The notes: generated by a model not told the origin, from the sequence alone. A DNA stretch of 35,573 nucleotides from an uncultured Selenomonadaceae bacterium (GCA_905234505.1 CAJOIA010000010.1:1-35573); one strand, 5' to 3'. Counted from the stretch's first letter, positions 17,469-26,264 are shown. Numbers and translations: made by a program.

Positions 17469-18410
17469 ATGAACCCAATGATAACAGCGGTTGCGGCGTT
17501 TTTAATTGACGCGCTGATTGGCGACCCGAGAAGCAAATTTCACCCTGTCGTATTGATGGGCAAATTAATTTTGGTATTGGAATATCTTTTGCGCCGCGAC
17601 GCCGATAATCGGATAAAGAAAATTTTAAAGGGCGGCGTACTTGTAGTTTTGGTTTTAATTGCCAGTTACGGCGTTGGAATAGGAATTGTACTTTTGGCAA
17701 AAATGACGGACAGTTATACGGCAGAAATTTTTATTGAGGCTCTGGCGCTGAGTTTTATGATGACGCCTCGCTCATTAGCTGAAGCTGGCAGAGAAATTTA
17801 TTACTTGCTTGAAAATGAAGATCTCGCGCAGGCACGCATAAAAGTTGGCTGGATAGTTGGGCGCGACACTAAAAACTTAAATGAAGCTGAAATTGTGCGG
17901 GCAACGGTTGAAACTATTGCTGAAAATACTGTTGACGGGATAATTTCGCCGCTTTTTTATTTTGCTATTGGCGGCTTGCCTCTGGCTATAACTTATCGCG
18001 CAGTCAATACAATGGATTCAATGCTCGGCTATAAAAATGAAAGATATTTATACTTTGGCAGAGTGGCGGCGCGACTTGATGACGTTGCAAATTTTATTCC
18101 TGCGCGAATCACGGCGATTTTATTTTTGGCGTCAGCTTTGATACTGAATTTGGATTTTAAAAACGCGCTCGATATGTTGAGGCGAGACGCGGCTAAACAT
18201 CCCAGCCCAAATGGCGGCTATGCCGAAGCAACAGTTGCAGGCGCGCTCAATGTTCGACTCGGCGGAATTAATTCATATTTTGGCGTGCCGCATTTCCGCG
18301 CGTATATGGGAGATCCGAATGAAAGTTTGCAAGCGCCGCATATTTTATCCTCTATTAGAATGATGTACACCGCCACGATAATTTTTTTGTGCATGGCGAT
18401 AGCGATATAA
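17469..18410 (+). CDS. cbiB: Adenosylcobinamide-phosphate synthase CbiB/CobD
   Basis: Attaches aminopropanol (or its phosphate) to adenosylcobyric acid in the anaerobic cobalamin pathway; an integral membrane protein. The 313-residue sequence shows the N-terminal DALIGDPRSKFHPVVLMGK, the middle block RATVETIAENTVDGIISPLF, YRAVNTMDSMLGYKN and RRDAAKHPSPNGGYAEA, all family hallmarks, with several hydrophobic helices. A Shine-Dalgarno (GGAGAG) precedes the ATG. No other cobalamin gene is adjacent. It is followed after 24 nt by the transglycosylase gene, probably in one transcript. Confidence 0.95.
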   Translation: MNPMITAVAAFLIDALIGDPRSKFHPVVLMGKLILVLEYLLRRDADNRIKKILKGGVLVVLVLIASYGVGIGIVLLAKMTDSYTAEIFIEALALSFMMTPRSLAEAGREIYYLLENEDLAQARIKVGWIVGRDTKNLNEAEIVRATVETIAENTVDGIISPLFYFAIGGLPLAITYRAVNTMDSMLGYKNERYLYFGRVAARLDDVANFIPARITAILFLASALILNLDFKNALDMLRRDAAKHPSPNGGYAEATVAGALNVRLGGINSYFGVPHFRAYMGDPNESLQAPHILSSIRMMYTATIIFLCMAIAI

Positions 18411-18434
18411 ATTTTTCAATGCGGGAGGTTTTCA

Positions 18435-19253
18435 ATGAGCACGGGAAAAAAATCGCGAAGAGTCAGGCGCTCTTTCAAATTCATATTTAGACTTATTCAG
18501 TTAATATTTGCGTTGGTATTCGTATTCTTGGCGTCATTTTTCGTAACTTTAGCTTGGAGGTCGCCGGATACCGATAAAGTTGAAGATAAAAAAATCGCTA
18601 CCACTGAAACTAGCATAGGCGAAAAAATTGACAGGATTTTTGACATTGAAAAGGCAGTTAACGAAAAGCGCAAAAAAATTCGGCACTATGTCTTGCTAAA
18701 GGATATCCCGCGTCATTTGCGGCAAGCGGTTATTGCAGTGGAAGACGCGCGCTTTTATTCGCACAGGGGCTTTGACATTGAAAGCATTGCTCGCGCAGCG
18801 ATTGTGAATGTTGAAGCGGGCGAAATTGAGGAAGGCGCGTCCACCATTACTCAGCAGTTAGTTAAAAATCTTTTCTTAACGCAAGAGCGCTCATTCACTC
18901 GCAAAGTTGAAGAATTGCTTTTAGCTATGAGCGTTGAGCGCAATTACGAAAAAGATAAAATCATTGAGCTGTATTTGAATACGATTTATTTCGGCTCAAA
19001 TTTTTATGGGATTTACGAGGCAGCTCACGGCTATTTTGATAAAGACCCCAAAGATTTGACACTTGCAGAATCTGCAATGCTCGCCGGTATTCCAAATGCG
19101 CCGTCGGTTTATTCGCCATACGTCAATTTTATGCTAGCAAAAAAGCGCCAATTAATTGTAATTGACGCCATGATTAAAGCTCACCTTTTAACAGAGTATG
19201 AGGCAGAAAAAGCCCGCATTGCTGAAATTGTTCTTAAAGATGGTTATTATTAA
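18435..19253 (+). CDS. Stand-alone peptidoglycan glycosyltransferase (GT51, MtgA-like)
   Basis: Polymerises lipid II into glycan strands on the outer face of the inner membrane. The 272-residue protein has a basic N-terminus, one membrane helix (about 18-41), then the GT51 motifs: EDARFYSHRGFD (catalytic Glu103), GASTITQQLVKNLFL, RKVEELLLA (Glu160) and KIIELYLNTIYFG. There is no transpeptidase domain, so it is monofunctional rather than a class A penicillin-binding protein. GGGAGG precedes the ATG. Downstream hairpins at 19365-19427 probably end the cbiB transcript. Confidence 0.93.
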   Translation: MSTGKKSRRVRRSFKFIFRLIQLIFALVFVFLASFFVTLAWRSPDTDKVEDKKIATTETSIGEKIDRIFDIEKAVNEKRKKIRHYVLLKDIPRHLRQAVIAVEDARFYSHRGFDIESIARAAIVNVEAGEIEEGASTITQQLVKNLFLTQERSFTRKVEELLLAMSVERNYEKDKIIELYLNTIYFGSNFYGIYEAAHGYFDKDPKDLTLAESAMLAGIPNAPSVYSPYVNFMLAKKRQLIVIDAMIKAHLLTEYEAEKARIAEIVLKDGYY

Positions 19254-19260
19254 TTTGGCA

Positions 19261-19306
19261 TTTCTTTCTTTTTGTAAAAATAAAGAAACGCTAGCAAAGA
19301 AAGAAA
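19261..19306. repeat. Inverted repeat of the TTTCTTTCTTT family
   Basis: TTTCTTTCTTT (19261-19271) and AAAGAAAGAAA (19296-19306) are perfect 11-bp complements. The segment from 19258 also shares GCATTTCTTTCTTT and AAAGAAACGCT-GC with the terminator at 10982-11020, suggesting a dispersed intergenic element. Confidence 0.6.
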
Positions 19307-19364
19307 AACAAAATAGAATCGGTTCCGCGAGATCAGACACGAGTGATTAAGAAATTGATAGTAG

Positions 19365-19427
19365 CCGCGCAAATTTTCAATCCTTGAAAATGGCGCGGGA
19401 GCGCGCGTCCCTGCGCGCTCTTCTTTT
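19365..19427. terminator. Tandem hairpins between convergent mtgA-like gene and cydB
   Basis: The first hairpin pairs CCGCG and ATTTTCAA (19365-19380) with TTGAAAAT and CGCGG (19384-19398). The second pairs GAGCGCGC (19399-19406) with GCGCGCTC (19413-19420), followed by TTCTTTT on the plus strand. Together with the inverted repeat at 19261 they fill the 180-nt gap. Confidence 0.65.
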
Positions 19428-19433
19428 CAATAG

Positions 19434-20426
19434 CTACTTGATCGACTGTACACGTTCTTTAAAAATTTTGTATGTCCAGCTTTGATAAATTAAAACCACA
19501 GGTAAAAATATTACCGCTGCAATCGTCATTATGAATAATGTTTTGGGCGTCGACGCCGCATTGTATATCGTCAAGCTCCATTCCGGCAATAAACTTGAAA
19601 CCATTAAGCGCGGATATAGCGCCACAAATAACCCAACCGTCGTCATTGCGATTGTTAATGTTGTCGTTATGAAGGCGGCTTTTTGTTTGCCTTCGCGCGC
19701 AAATGACCAACTCGCCGATAATACACCCATTGCCGCAGCAAAGATTATTACGCCCGTAAATTTAGACATCACGTCCGTTTCAAAGACCAACGCCACTACA
19801 AAAATCAAATACGCTAGCCACGCCGATATTCCTAAAAATCTTGATTTCTTTTGCAAGTCCAATAAAAGTCTGCCGTCCGCCAATCTCAAACTTAAAAAAT
19901 TCGCCCCATGAAATGCAAACAGCAATACAAAAAATATTCCCGCTAAAAGTGCGTATGGACTCAGTAAGTCAAAAAAATTGCCCGCATAATGCATTTGTGA
20001 ATCTATCGGCAACCCGTGCAACAAATTTGCCATTGCCACGCCCCATAACAGCGCCGGTACTAAACTGCCGAATATTATTGCGCCGTCCCAAAAATTTCTC
20101 CAATCGGAATTGTCCAGTTTGCCGCGTAATTCAAACGCCACGCCTCGCATGATCAGCGCCAGCAACATTAAAAATAATGCCAAGTAAAATGTGCTGAACA
20201 TCGACGCGTAAAAATGCGGAAATGCCGCGAAACTTGCGCCGCCTGCTGTGATCATCCAGACTTCATTTGCGTCCCAAACTGGACCTATTGCTCGTATTAA
20301 TTGCGTGCGCTCCGATTGCGATTTGCCAATCATTAATATTCCTACGCCATAATCGAAGCCTTCCAATATGAAAAAGCCTGTGAATAGCACCGCGATTAAA
20401 ATAAACCATATGATATTTAAATCCAT
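19434..20426 (-). CDS. cydB: Cytochrome bd quinol oxidase subunit II
   Basis: Structural partner of CydA in the bd-type terminal oxidase, which reduces oxygen with quinol electrons and protects anaerobes and microaerobes from oxygen. The 330-residue protein begins MDLNIIWFILIAVLFTGFFILEGFDYGVGIL, the CydB N-terminal signature (quoted in part: FILEGFDYGVGIL). It has GPVWDANEVWMITAGGA near residue 48 and about eight hydrophobic helices. The ATG follows the cydA stop by 3 nt, and the Shine-Dalgarno GAGGAGG lies within the end of cydA, so the two are coupled. Confidence 0.96.
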   Translation of the reverse strand: MDLNIIWFILIAVLFTGFFILEGFDYGVGILMIGKSQSERTQLIRAIGPVWDANEVWMITAGGASFAAFPHFYASMFSTFYLALFLMLLALIMRGVAFELRGKLDNSDWRNFWDGAIIFGSLVPALLWGVAMANLLHGLPIDSQMHYAGNFFDLLSPYALLAGIFFVLLFAFHGANFLSLRLADGRLLLDLQKKSRFLGISAWLAYLIFVVALVFETDVMSKFTGVIIFAAAMGVLSASWSFAREGKQKAAFITTTLTIAMTTVGLFVALYPRLMVSSLLPEWSLTIYNAASTPKTLFIMTIAAVIFLPVVLIYQSWTYKIFKERVQSIK

Positions 20427-20429
20427 AAT

Positions 20430-21794
20430 TTATTCCTCCTCGCTGATTGTCGTTCGATTAATGAATTGCACAGCCGCAAATACTGCCAGCACCGCCAAAA
20501 ATAAATATATCGCCGTGAAACCAATTAACGTCGCCCAAACGTCCCAGCTTGTTAAATTGGGGCTGATTGACTGCGCGGTTTTCTGCAAGCTAACCACTAT
20601 CCAAGGTTGACGCCCTGCCTCCGCAATATACCAGCCAACTGAATTTGCGATAAATGGCAACGGCAAAAGTAGCGGCATTAATTTAAAATAGCACAAGAAT
20701 TTTTTGATACTATCGCGCAGAAAAAATGCGATAACGCCAATGACAAAAACAATTCCCAAAAGTAATCCACCAGTGCCGACCATAATTCTGAAACTCCAGA
20801 ATAAGCCTTTCACGTCCGGAATATAATTGCCCGCGCCGTATTTTTCCATAGCCTCGCGCTGAAGTTCATTAATGCCTTTAACTTCGCCGCTAAATGAATT
20901 GTACAGCATAAAACTAAATAATTTCGGTACGGCAATTTCAAAATCATTGCGCCGTTGTTCTTGATTAATATCGGCGACAATTGCAAATGGCGCGGGATCT
21001 GTAGTTTCCCAAAGCGCCTCAATTGAAGAAAGTTTCATCGGATTAGCGCTCGCCAAATATTGTGTGTGCAAATGTCCTGAACCCATAACGCCTATAATTC
21101 CTACAAATGTGAAAAGCACTGCGCGACGCAAGGTATGAATAAACATTTCGCGGGAAATTTCATCAGTGGCAATTTTCCAGGCGCTGACAATTATCACCAA
21201 AAAACCTCCGGTCGTAATTCCTGCAAAAAAAGCGTGCGTGTATTCGCCAAAAATATATGGATTCGTTATCAAATCAAATAAACTCGTCATAACAGCGCGC
21301 CCGCCTTCAATCTCGTAACCAACGGGATGCTGCATAAACGAGTTAGCAACCAAAATCCAAAACGCTGATAAATTGCTGCCGAATGCTACTATCCAAATAC
21401 AAAGACAATGCAACTTTTCACTGAGCTTATCCCATCCAAAAATCCACAGCCCAATAAATGTTGATTCAAGGAAAAATGCAGTTAAAGCCTCAAGTGCAAG
21501 CGGCGCGCCGAAAATATCACCCATGAACCGCGCGTATTCCGACCAGTTCATTCCAAAATGAAATTCTTGAACAATGCCCGTCACAACGCCCATTGCAAAG
21601 TTTATTAAAAATATCGTGCCAAAAAATTTAACCAGTTTCTTCAGTTTGATTCGCTCTTCGTAACTGCCGCTTTGAACGTACCACATTTCCAGCAGCGCCA
21701 CGAAGATTGACAAGCCCAAAGTCACTGGCACAAATAAAAAATGATATACAGTTGTTATCGCGAATTGCAGCCGCGACAAAATTAATGCGTCCAC
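20430..21794 (-). CDS. cydA: Cytochrome bd quinol oxidase subunit I
   Basis: Carries the hemes and quinol site of cytochrome bd. The 454-residue protein shows the N-terminal SRLQFAITTVYHFLFVPVTLGL with the heme-ligand His near residue 18, GAPLALEALTAFFLES, the second His region YTHAFFAGITTGGF, LFWSFRIMVGTGG with the likely heme b Met, and GRQPWIV. The loop between helices is short, as in most Firmicutes. The start is a GTG at 21794 with AAGGG about 7 nt upstream. No clear promoter was found between it and the divergent small ORF at 21833. Confidence 0.96.
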   Translation of the reverse strand: MDALILSRLQFAITTVYHFLFVPVTLGLSIFVALLEMWYVQSGSYEERIKLKKLVKFFGTIFLINFAMGVVTGIVQEFHFGMNWSEYARFMGDIFGAPLALEALTAFFLESTFIGLWIFGWDKLSEKLHCLCIWIVAFGSNLSAFWILVANSFMQHPVGYEIEGGRAVMTSLFDLITNPYIFGEYTHAFFAGITTGGFLVIIVSAWKIATDEISREMFIHTLRRAVLFTFVGIIGVMGSGHLHTQYLASANPMKLSSIEALWETTDPAPFAIVADINQEQRRNDFEIAVPKLFSFMLYNSFSGEVKGINELQREAMEKYGAGNYIPDVKGLFWSFRIMVGTGGLLLGIVFVIGVIAFFLRDSIKKFLCYFKLMPLLLPLPFIANSVGWYIAEAGRQPWIVVSLQKTAQSISPNLTSWDVWATLIGFTAIYLFLAVLAVFAAVQFINRTTISEEE

Positions 21795-21832
21795 AGATAT
21801 CCCTTCTTTCGCGAATTTTGGAGGGAATTAAA

Positions 21833-22018
21833 ATGTTCGGAGTCTTGACTGAAGGCGGAAAATTCTCAGCTTTGTCAATTTGCCGCTCAATCAAATTCAT
21901 TGAACTTGACGCGCGGATAAAAGAATTTATCAATAAGATTTTTGTAAAACAAAAAATCGATGCTTGTGGAGGCGTGTTTAAGATTGGCGAAAGTGCGATT
22001 GACGAATTTTTGAAATGA
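21833..22018 (+). CDS. Possible small protein, 61 residues, unrecognised
   Basis: An ATG at 21833 follows a good Shine-Dalgarno (GGAGGG, 7 nt spacing) and opens a 61-residue frame beginning MFGVLTEGGKFSAL and ending FKIGESAIDEFLK. It is divergent from cydA, 38 nt from its start. Its stop overlaps an ATG at 22015 (ATGA) that opens only 17 more codons (MTLKEFKIWRIFNANQW). No promoter was identified and no family is recognised. It may instead be leader DNA of cydA. Confidence 0.4.
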   Translation: MFGVLTEGGKFSALSICRSIKFIELDARIKEFINKIFVKQKIDACGGVFKIGESAIDEFLK

Positions 22019-22190
22019 CGCTTAAAGAATTTAAGATTTGGCGGATATTTAACGCAAATCAATGGTAGTGTAATTTTACAGTTATCACACGAAAACTTTA
22101 AAAATTCGCGCAGCCTCTTAGTTCATCTGCGCCTGAACCGACGCCACTAAAAAAATTCTGCCCTCAATCAAAACTCCGAACAATATTAAA
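22019..22190. other. Intergenic stretch without recognised gene
   Basis: Apart from the 17-codon ORF at its left edge, no convincing reading frame, RNA gene, strong hairpin or repeat was seen. It separates the small plus-strand ORF from the stop of the gene at 22191. Confidence 0.5.
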
Positions 22191-22823
22191 TCATTTCGAC
22201 GCGGAAAATTCTTCTAAAATTTCAGCGGCATTAGCATGCGAATCGAACGGCAAAACATAATCAACTGGCGTATTAATTAGCGCGGCGTCGATTTGTGCAG
22301 AAACTTCGTCCGCCTTAGCCTGCAACTTTTTCACAAGCGCACGGACTTTATTTCTGTCAAAGTCAATCGTCGTCACTACTTCCACGTCGTAGCGATAATT
22401 TGTTTGGTTGCCTTCGTTATTAAAAACGTAGCCCGTGCCGCCGTTTTTCTGGAGCAAACTTTTGCTTTTTAACAAAGTCATTTCGCGCAGAACTGAAGCT
22501 GCAGAGTGGCGCTTGGTGTTCACGTTAACGGCAGAATCAATATCCATTTCAAGTTTCGCCTTAGCCGAGTGAATAGCCTTTGAAAGTTTTTCTCGCTCGT
22601 CAATAAGCACCAGCAAAAAATCAATAACCTTATTGGCGGAATAAATTTTGCTGTCGTAATTCGTCACGTCAAGAACTTCATCAATTTGCCCCTGCGCCGA
22701 TTTGCTGCGAAAATGTTTTTCATGCACGGTCGTAACATTTCTTTCAATTTCCAAATAACCCGTGAAATGTGCAAAAAGCTCATTCAATTTATTTTGCGCT
22801 TGAAATGCTTCTTTCAAATTCAT
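22191..22823 (-). CDS. Hypothetical protein, largely helical, unrecognised
   Basis: A 210-residue protein starting MNLKEAFQAQNKLNEL. The ATG at 22823 is chosen over a GTG at 22832 because GAGGTG serves as its ribosome-binding site with 7-nt spacing. The N-terminal 100 residues and residues 160-190 look helical and charged. A central stretch (TNYRYDVEVVTTIDFDRNKV) is more beta-like. There is no signal peptide, membrane helix or Cys motif. It has its own strong extended -10 promoter overlapping the end of gltX and appears to be monocistronic. Confidence 0.75.
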   Translation of the reverse strand: MNLKEAFQAQNKLNELFAHFTGYLEIERNVTTVHEKHFRSKSAQGQIDEVLDVTNYDSKIYSANKVIDFLLVLIDEREKLSKAIHSAKAKLEMDIDSAVNVNTKRHSAASVLREMTLLKSKSLLQKNGGTGYVFNNEGNQTNYRYDVEVVTTIDFDRNKVRALVKKLQAKADEVSAQIDAALINTPVDYVLPFDSHANAAEILEEFSASK

Positions 22824-22841
22824 AATTATCACCTCGCAAAA

Positions 22842-22870
22842 ATTATATCAAATCTGCGCGAGCATTACAA
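22842..22870 (-). promoter_or_regulatory. Extended -10 promoter of the 22191-22823 gene
   Basis: On the minus strand TTGTAA (22865-22870, overlapping the gltX stop), a 17-nt spacer ending in TGA, and TATAAT (22842-22847). The TGn before the -10 box makes it an extended -10 promoter. Confidence 0.7.
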
Positions 22871-24214
22871 ATTATTTTGAAGTGCCTCTACAGCGCGTGT
22901 GAGCCTTTCTAAGGCTGTTTCGCGCCCGAGTAGGTATAAAATCTCCACCACGCCGCCAGGTGTCACTTTCTGCCCCGACAGCGCGATTCTGAGCGGCCAC
23001 ATTATCGTACCGGTTTTCAGTCCCGAACTTTCAATATAAGCCGAAATTTTTTCATTGAGATTATCGAAAGTCCAAGCGTCAACATTTTTCAAAATACCAA
23101 TCGCCGGCGAAATTATTTCAATCGAATTTGCCACAGTTACCTTGTTTCGCTTGTTAATGAAAAGTTCAGCGTCGAAAGGCGGCATTTCCATTAAAAATTT
23201 AATCATCGCGGGAATTTCGCTAAGCTTCGTGACGCGGCTTTTAAGCAGACTCGCAAGGTAAACTTTTTTCTGCGCGAGGTTATCGTCCAATTTACCAAAA
23301 AATGTATCAGCCGCCTTAGCAAATTCTTCATCGGTCATAGCCTTAAAATATTCGCCGCTCATCCAATCCAATTTATTGTAATCGAAAACTGCGGGCGATT
23401 TGCTCAAACCGTCAAGGCTGAATGTATCAATCAACTCTTGCATTGAAAAAATTTCTTGATTAGTCTTCGGATTCCAGCCGAGCAAGGCAACGTAATTTGT
23501 GATAACTTCGGGCAGATAACCCATTTCAACCAAGTCATTGAAACTGGTCGCGCCGTGCCGCTTGCTGAGTTTCGAAACGGTGCCATCTTCAGCTTTGCCC
23601 ATAACCGGCGCAAGGTGAATGAAAGTCGGCAATTCCCAACCAAAATATTCATAAAGCAAAACGTGTTTGGGCGTCGAAGTTATAAATTCAGCGCCGCGAA
23701 TTATATGCGTAATTTCCATTAAATGATCGTCAATCACATTGGCAAAATTGTAAGTCGGCATTCCGTCGCTTTTCAAAAGTACTTGGTCTTCCAGTTCAGC
23801 ATTGGCGATTGTGATATTTCCGTGCAATACATCAAAAAAAGTTGTCTCGCCAGTTTTAGGCATTTTCTGGCGAATTGCAACGCCGTTTTCAGTTTCTTCA
23901 CGGTAAGCGTGTCCCATTTCAACAAGTTGCTCGGCGTATTTTTTATAAATATCCATACGCTCGCTTTGAACATACGGACCAAATTTGCCGCCGTGATGTG
24001 GACCTTCGTCGGGAATAATTTTCGCCGCCGCTAAAGTTTTTTCAATAAATTCAACAGCGTCAGCAACATAGCGCGCTCTGTCAGTATCTTCAATGCGCAA
24101 AATAAAATTTCCGCCCTCGTGTTTGGCGAATAAATATGCATAAAGCGCCGTCCGCAAATTTCCAATGTGCATATAACCGGTTGGACTTGGTGCAAATCTT
24201 GTTCTAACTTTCAC
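22865..24214 (-). CDS. gltX: Glutamyl-tRNA synthetase
   Basis: Charges tRNA-Glu, and tRNA-Gln too in organisms that use the amidotransferase route. The 449-residue class I synthetase shows RFAPSPTGYMHIGNLRTAL (HIGH-type motif), RIEDTDRAR and SKLSKRHG (KMSKS-type motif near residue 240). The expected C-terminal anticodon-binding domain includes ALSGQKVTPGGVVEILYLLG. It starts with a GTG at 24214 after AAGGAAG, one nucleotide after the dhaL stop, so it is probably co-transcribed with dhaL. Confidence 0.96.
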   Translation of the reverse strand: MKVRTRFAPSPTGYMHIGNLRTALYAYLFAKHEGGNFILRIEDTDRARYVADAVEFIEKTLAAAKIIPDEGPHHGGKFGPYVQSERMDIYKKYAEQLVEMGHAYREETENGVAIRQKMPKTGETTFFDVLHGNITIANAELEDQVLLKSDGMPTYNFANVIDDHLMEITHIIRGAEFITSTPKHVLLYEYFGWELPTFIHLAPVMGKAEDGTVSKLSKRHGATSFNDLVEMGYLPEVITNYVALLGWNPKTNQEIFSMQELIDTFSLDGLSKSPAVFDYNKLDWMSGEYFKAMTDEEFAKAADTFFGKLDDNLAQKKVYLASLLKSRVTKLSEIPAMIKFLMEMPPFDAELFINKRNKVTVANSIEIISPAIGILKNVDAWTFDNLNEKISAYIESSGLKTGTIMWPLRIALSGQKVTPGGVVEILYLLGRETALERLTRAVEALQNNL

Positions 24215-24215
24215 T

Positions 24216-24851
24216 TTATAAACTTCCTTTCAAAAAATCATTCCAGTAGCCGCTAAGCGTGCGATACATAATCAGCGACGAAACCGCGCCAGGATCTTCA
24301 AAGCCTATGCTCTTATCGCCAAGATAACTTGCCCGCCCGCGTTGCGCAGGAATTGTTTTAGTGTATTCAACGCCATCACGCGCCGCGTCTCTAGCTGACG
24401 TCAAAACTTCCTCTAAACTTCTGTCAGCGACATTTTCAGCCTTAAAGCATTCGTGAATCGGAATAAGCACGTCAAGCATAGTCTTATCGCCTTTTTCAGC
24501 GTGCCCGCGCTTTTTCACCGCATTAACAACCGCGCCGAAAACTTTTTCAAGCGTCACAATATCCAGCTTAGAATTTTCGTCAACAACTTTAGCCGCCTCC
24601 AAAATTCCTGCGCCATACAAAGGTCCGGCACTGCCGCCAACATTCATAACAACAGCCTCGCCTATCGCCTGCAAAATTTCCTTGAGATTTTCGGTATCTT
24701 CGAGTTCGTCAAGAGCTTCTTTAGCCGCATTAGCACCGCGCGCCATATTCCAGCCGTGATCGCCATCGCCAATTTTTTCGTCGAGCTGACACAAATAATC
24801 TTTATTCGCCAAAATTGCCTTAATGACCGCGTCCGCCGCCTCTCTTATCAT
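24216..24851 (-). CDS. dhaL: DhaL-type dihydroxyacetone kinase ADP-binding subunit, orphan
   Basis: The 211-residue protein carries the DhaL nucleotide site LDEKIGDGDHGWNMARG (Asp residues binding magnesium) near 23-39, GGSAGPLYG near 73, and a C-terminal GRASYLGDKSIGFEDPGA. DhaL phosphorylates dihydroxyacetone bound to DhaK, with DhaM regenerating ATP in the PTS type. Neither DhaK nor DhaM is adjacent, so the substrate partner is unknown. GGGGCGAGG precedes the ATG. It lies directly upstream of gltX and is divergent from the LysR regulator across about 118 nt. Confidence 0.9.
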   Translation of the reverse strand: MIREAADAVIKAILANKDYLCQLDEKIGDGDHGWNMARGANAAKEALDELEDTENLKEILQAIGEAVVMNVGGSAGPLYGAGILEAAKVVDENSKLDIVTLEKVFGAVVNAVKKRGHAEKGDKTMLDVLIPIHECFKAENVADRSLEEVLTSARDAARDGVEYTKTIPAQRGRASYLGDKSIGFEDPGAVSSLIMYRTLSGYWNDFLKGSL

Positions 24852-24891
24852 TAACCTCGCCCCTTTCGGTAAAAATTTAATGCGCTAATCA

Positions 24892-24920
24892 TATCATATC
24901 TTTTCAACCTGTGCTATAAT
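24892..24920 (+). promoter_or_regulatory. Extended -10 promoter of the LysR gene
   Basis: TGC followed by TATAAT (24915-24920) forms an extended -10 element about 50 nt before the ATG at 24970. The -35 hexamer is weak (TATCAT near 24892-24897, 17-nt spacing). The divergent dhaL start lies on the other side, so autoregulation over this region is possible. Confidence 0.6.
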
Positions 24921-24969
24921 TACGATAGTTTTTTAGGATACAAAATTTTTTTTGGAGATGTTTTTACAA

Positions 24970-25872
24970 ATGAGGCAAGGTATTGGTTTTAAAGACATGC
25001 GCGCGTTTTTCGCAATAGTTGAGGAGGGAAATATCAGTCATGCGGCGCAGCGCTTGGACGTGGCACAACCGGCTTTAAGTCGGCAAATGAAACGTCTTGA
25101 AGAAAAATTAAATGTTAAACTTTTTGAGCGCGGCTCTCGCCGTATTCGCTTAACTGAGGCGGGGCGCGTTTTATATGGGCGCGTTGAAAATATCATCGGT
25201 ATGGTTGACGGCACTGTCCGCGAAATTACCGAAATTGGCACGGGCGCAAAAGGCTCAATTCGCATTGGAACCATCACAAGCTCCGGCGCAATGATTTTGC
25301 CCGATTTAATTTCTGAGTTCCACAATGTTTATCCTGGCGTGACTTTTGAAATTTGGGAAGCTGAAGGCGCGCGCATTTTGGAACTCCTTGACAGCCATAT
25401 GATTGAAATTGCCATTACCCGAACGCAGGTTGATAATCTGGCTTATGATTTGCTTGTTTTGCCAAATGAGCCGCTTGTTATGGTTATGAATGCTAAAAAT
25501 CCGTGCGGCGACAGTGCTGACGTCGTCAAGCTTTCAGAATTAAAAAATCAGCCGCTAATTTTGCCGCTACGCTGGAAGTCGATTTTTGAGGCAAATTGTA
25601 AAAAAGCCGGATTCACGCCGGAAATTATTTGCGTATCAGATAGCGTTGTTCAAGATTTATTAATGGTAAAAATGAATTTAGGTTCGGCGATGATACCTAT
25701 TTCAAGCCGCAGACTTTTAACGGACGGCGATTTAATTTACAAGCGCATAATCGAGCCGGAAATGACAACTCATACAGTAGTATCTTGGTTAAAAAATCAA
25801 ACGCTATCAATGGCTTGCAATAATTTCTTAGCCATGTTCAAAAAAATATTCATGAAGGACGATATCAAATGA
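24970..25872 (+). CDS. LysR-family transcriptional regulator
   Basis: A 300-residue LysR regulator. The winged-helix N-terminus has FFAIVEEGNISHAAQRLDVA and QPALSRQMKRLEEKLNVKLF. The C-terminal effector domain includes GSIRIGTITSSGAMILPDLI. A TTG at 24952 and an ATG at 24958 are also in frame, but the ATG at 24970 fits better with GGAG upstream. The stop overlaps the thioesterase start (ATGA). It probably controls its own operon and perhaps divergent dhaL; the effector is unknown. Confidence 0.92.
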   Translation: MRQGIGFKDMRAFFAIVEEGNISHAAQRLDVAQPALSRQMKRLEEKLNVKLFERGSRRIRLTEAGRVLYGRVENIIGMVDGTVREITEIGTGAKGSIRIGTITSSGAMILPDLISEFHNVYPGVTFEIWEAEGARILELLDSHMIEIAITRTQVDNLAYDLLVLPNEPLVMVMNAKNPCGDSADVVKLSELKNQPLILPLRWKSIFEANCKKAGFTPEIICVSDSVVQDLLMVKMNLGSAMIPISSRRLLTDGDLIYKRIIEPEMTTHTVVSWLKNQTLSMACNNFLAMFKKIFMKDDIK

Positions 25873-26264
25873 CAGGTAATTTGCAAATTGGGCTGAAAAA
25901 TACTGTCGCGCAGATTGTTTCGGAAAATGATACAGCGCTAACAGTTGGTTCTGGCAGTTTGAAAGTTTTAGCTACGCCGAAAATGCTTGCGCTGATTGAG
26001 AAAGCGGCTGCTGATTTAGCTGAAAAAAATTTGCCGCCTGAATTTACTTCGGTTGGCATTTCAATTAATGTCAGTCATATTGCACCGACGCCGGTTGGTT
26101 TAGAGATTCGCGCAGAGGCAGAACTGATTGAAATGGACGGGCGCAAATTAATTTTTGAAGTGGCGGCGTATGATTCAGTTGAAAAAATTGGATTTGGGCG
26201 GCATGAGCGTTTTATAGTTGACCGTGAAAAATTTCAAGCGAAAGCTGATAAAAAAAGTAGTTGA
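25869..26264 (+). CDS. FlK-like hotdog thioesterase
   Basis: The 131-residue protein has the hotdog pattern of the fluoroacetyl-CoA thioesterase FlK-like family: VGSGSLKVLATPKMLALIEKAA, then TSVGISINVSHIAPTPVGLE and a beta-rich end with GFGRHERFIVD. Such enzymes hydrolyse acyl-CoA esters; real fluoroacetyl-CoA specificity is rare, so the substrate is open. Its ATG overlaps the lysR stop (ATGA), indicating coupled translation with the regulator. The last codons overlap the -35 box of the following tRNA promoter. Confidence 0.82.
   Translation: MTGNLQIGLKNTVAQIVSENDTALTVGSGSLKVLATPKMLALIEKAAADLAEKNLPPEFTSVGISINVSHIAPTPVGLEIRAEAELIEMDGRKLIFEVAAYDSVEKIGFGRHERFIVDREKFQAKADKKSS

Noticed and set aside
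21628-22062. Minus-strand 144-codon frame across the cydA start
   Set aside because: It overlaps cydA in another frame and has no ribosome-binding site or family resemblance.
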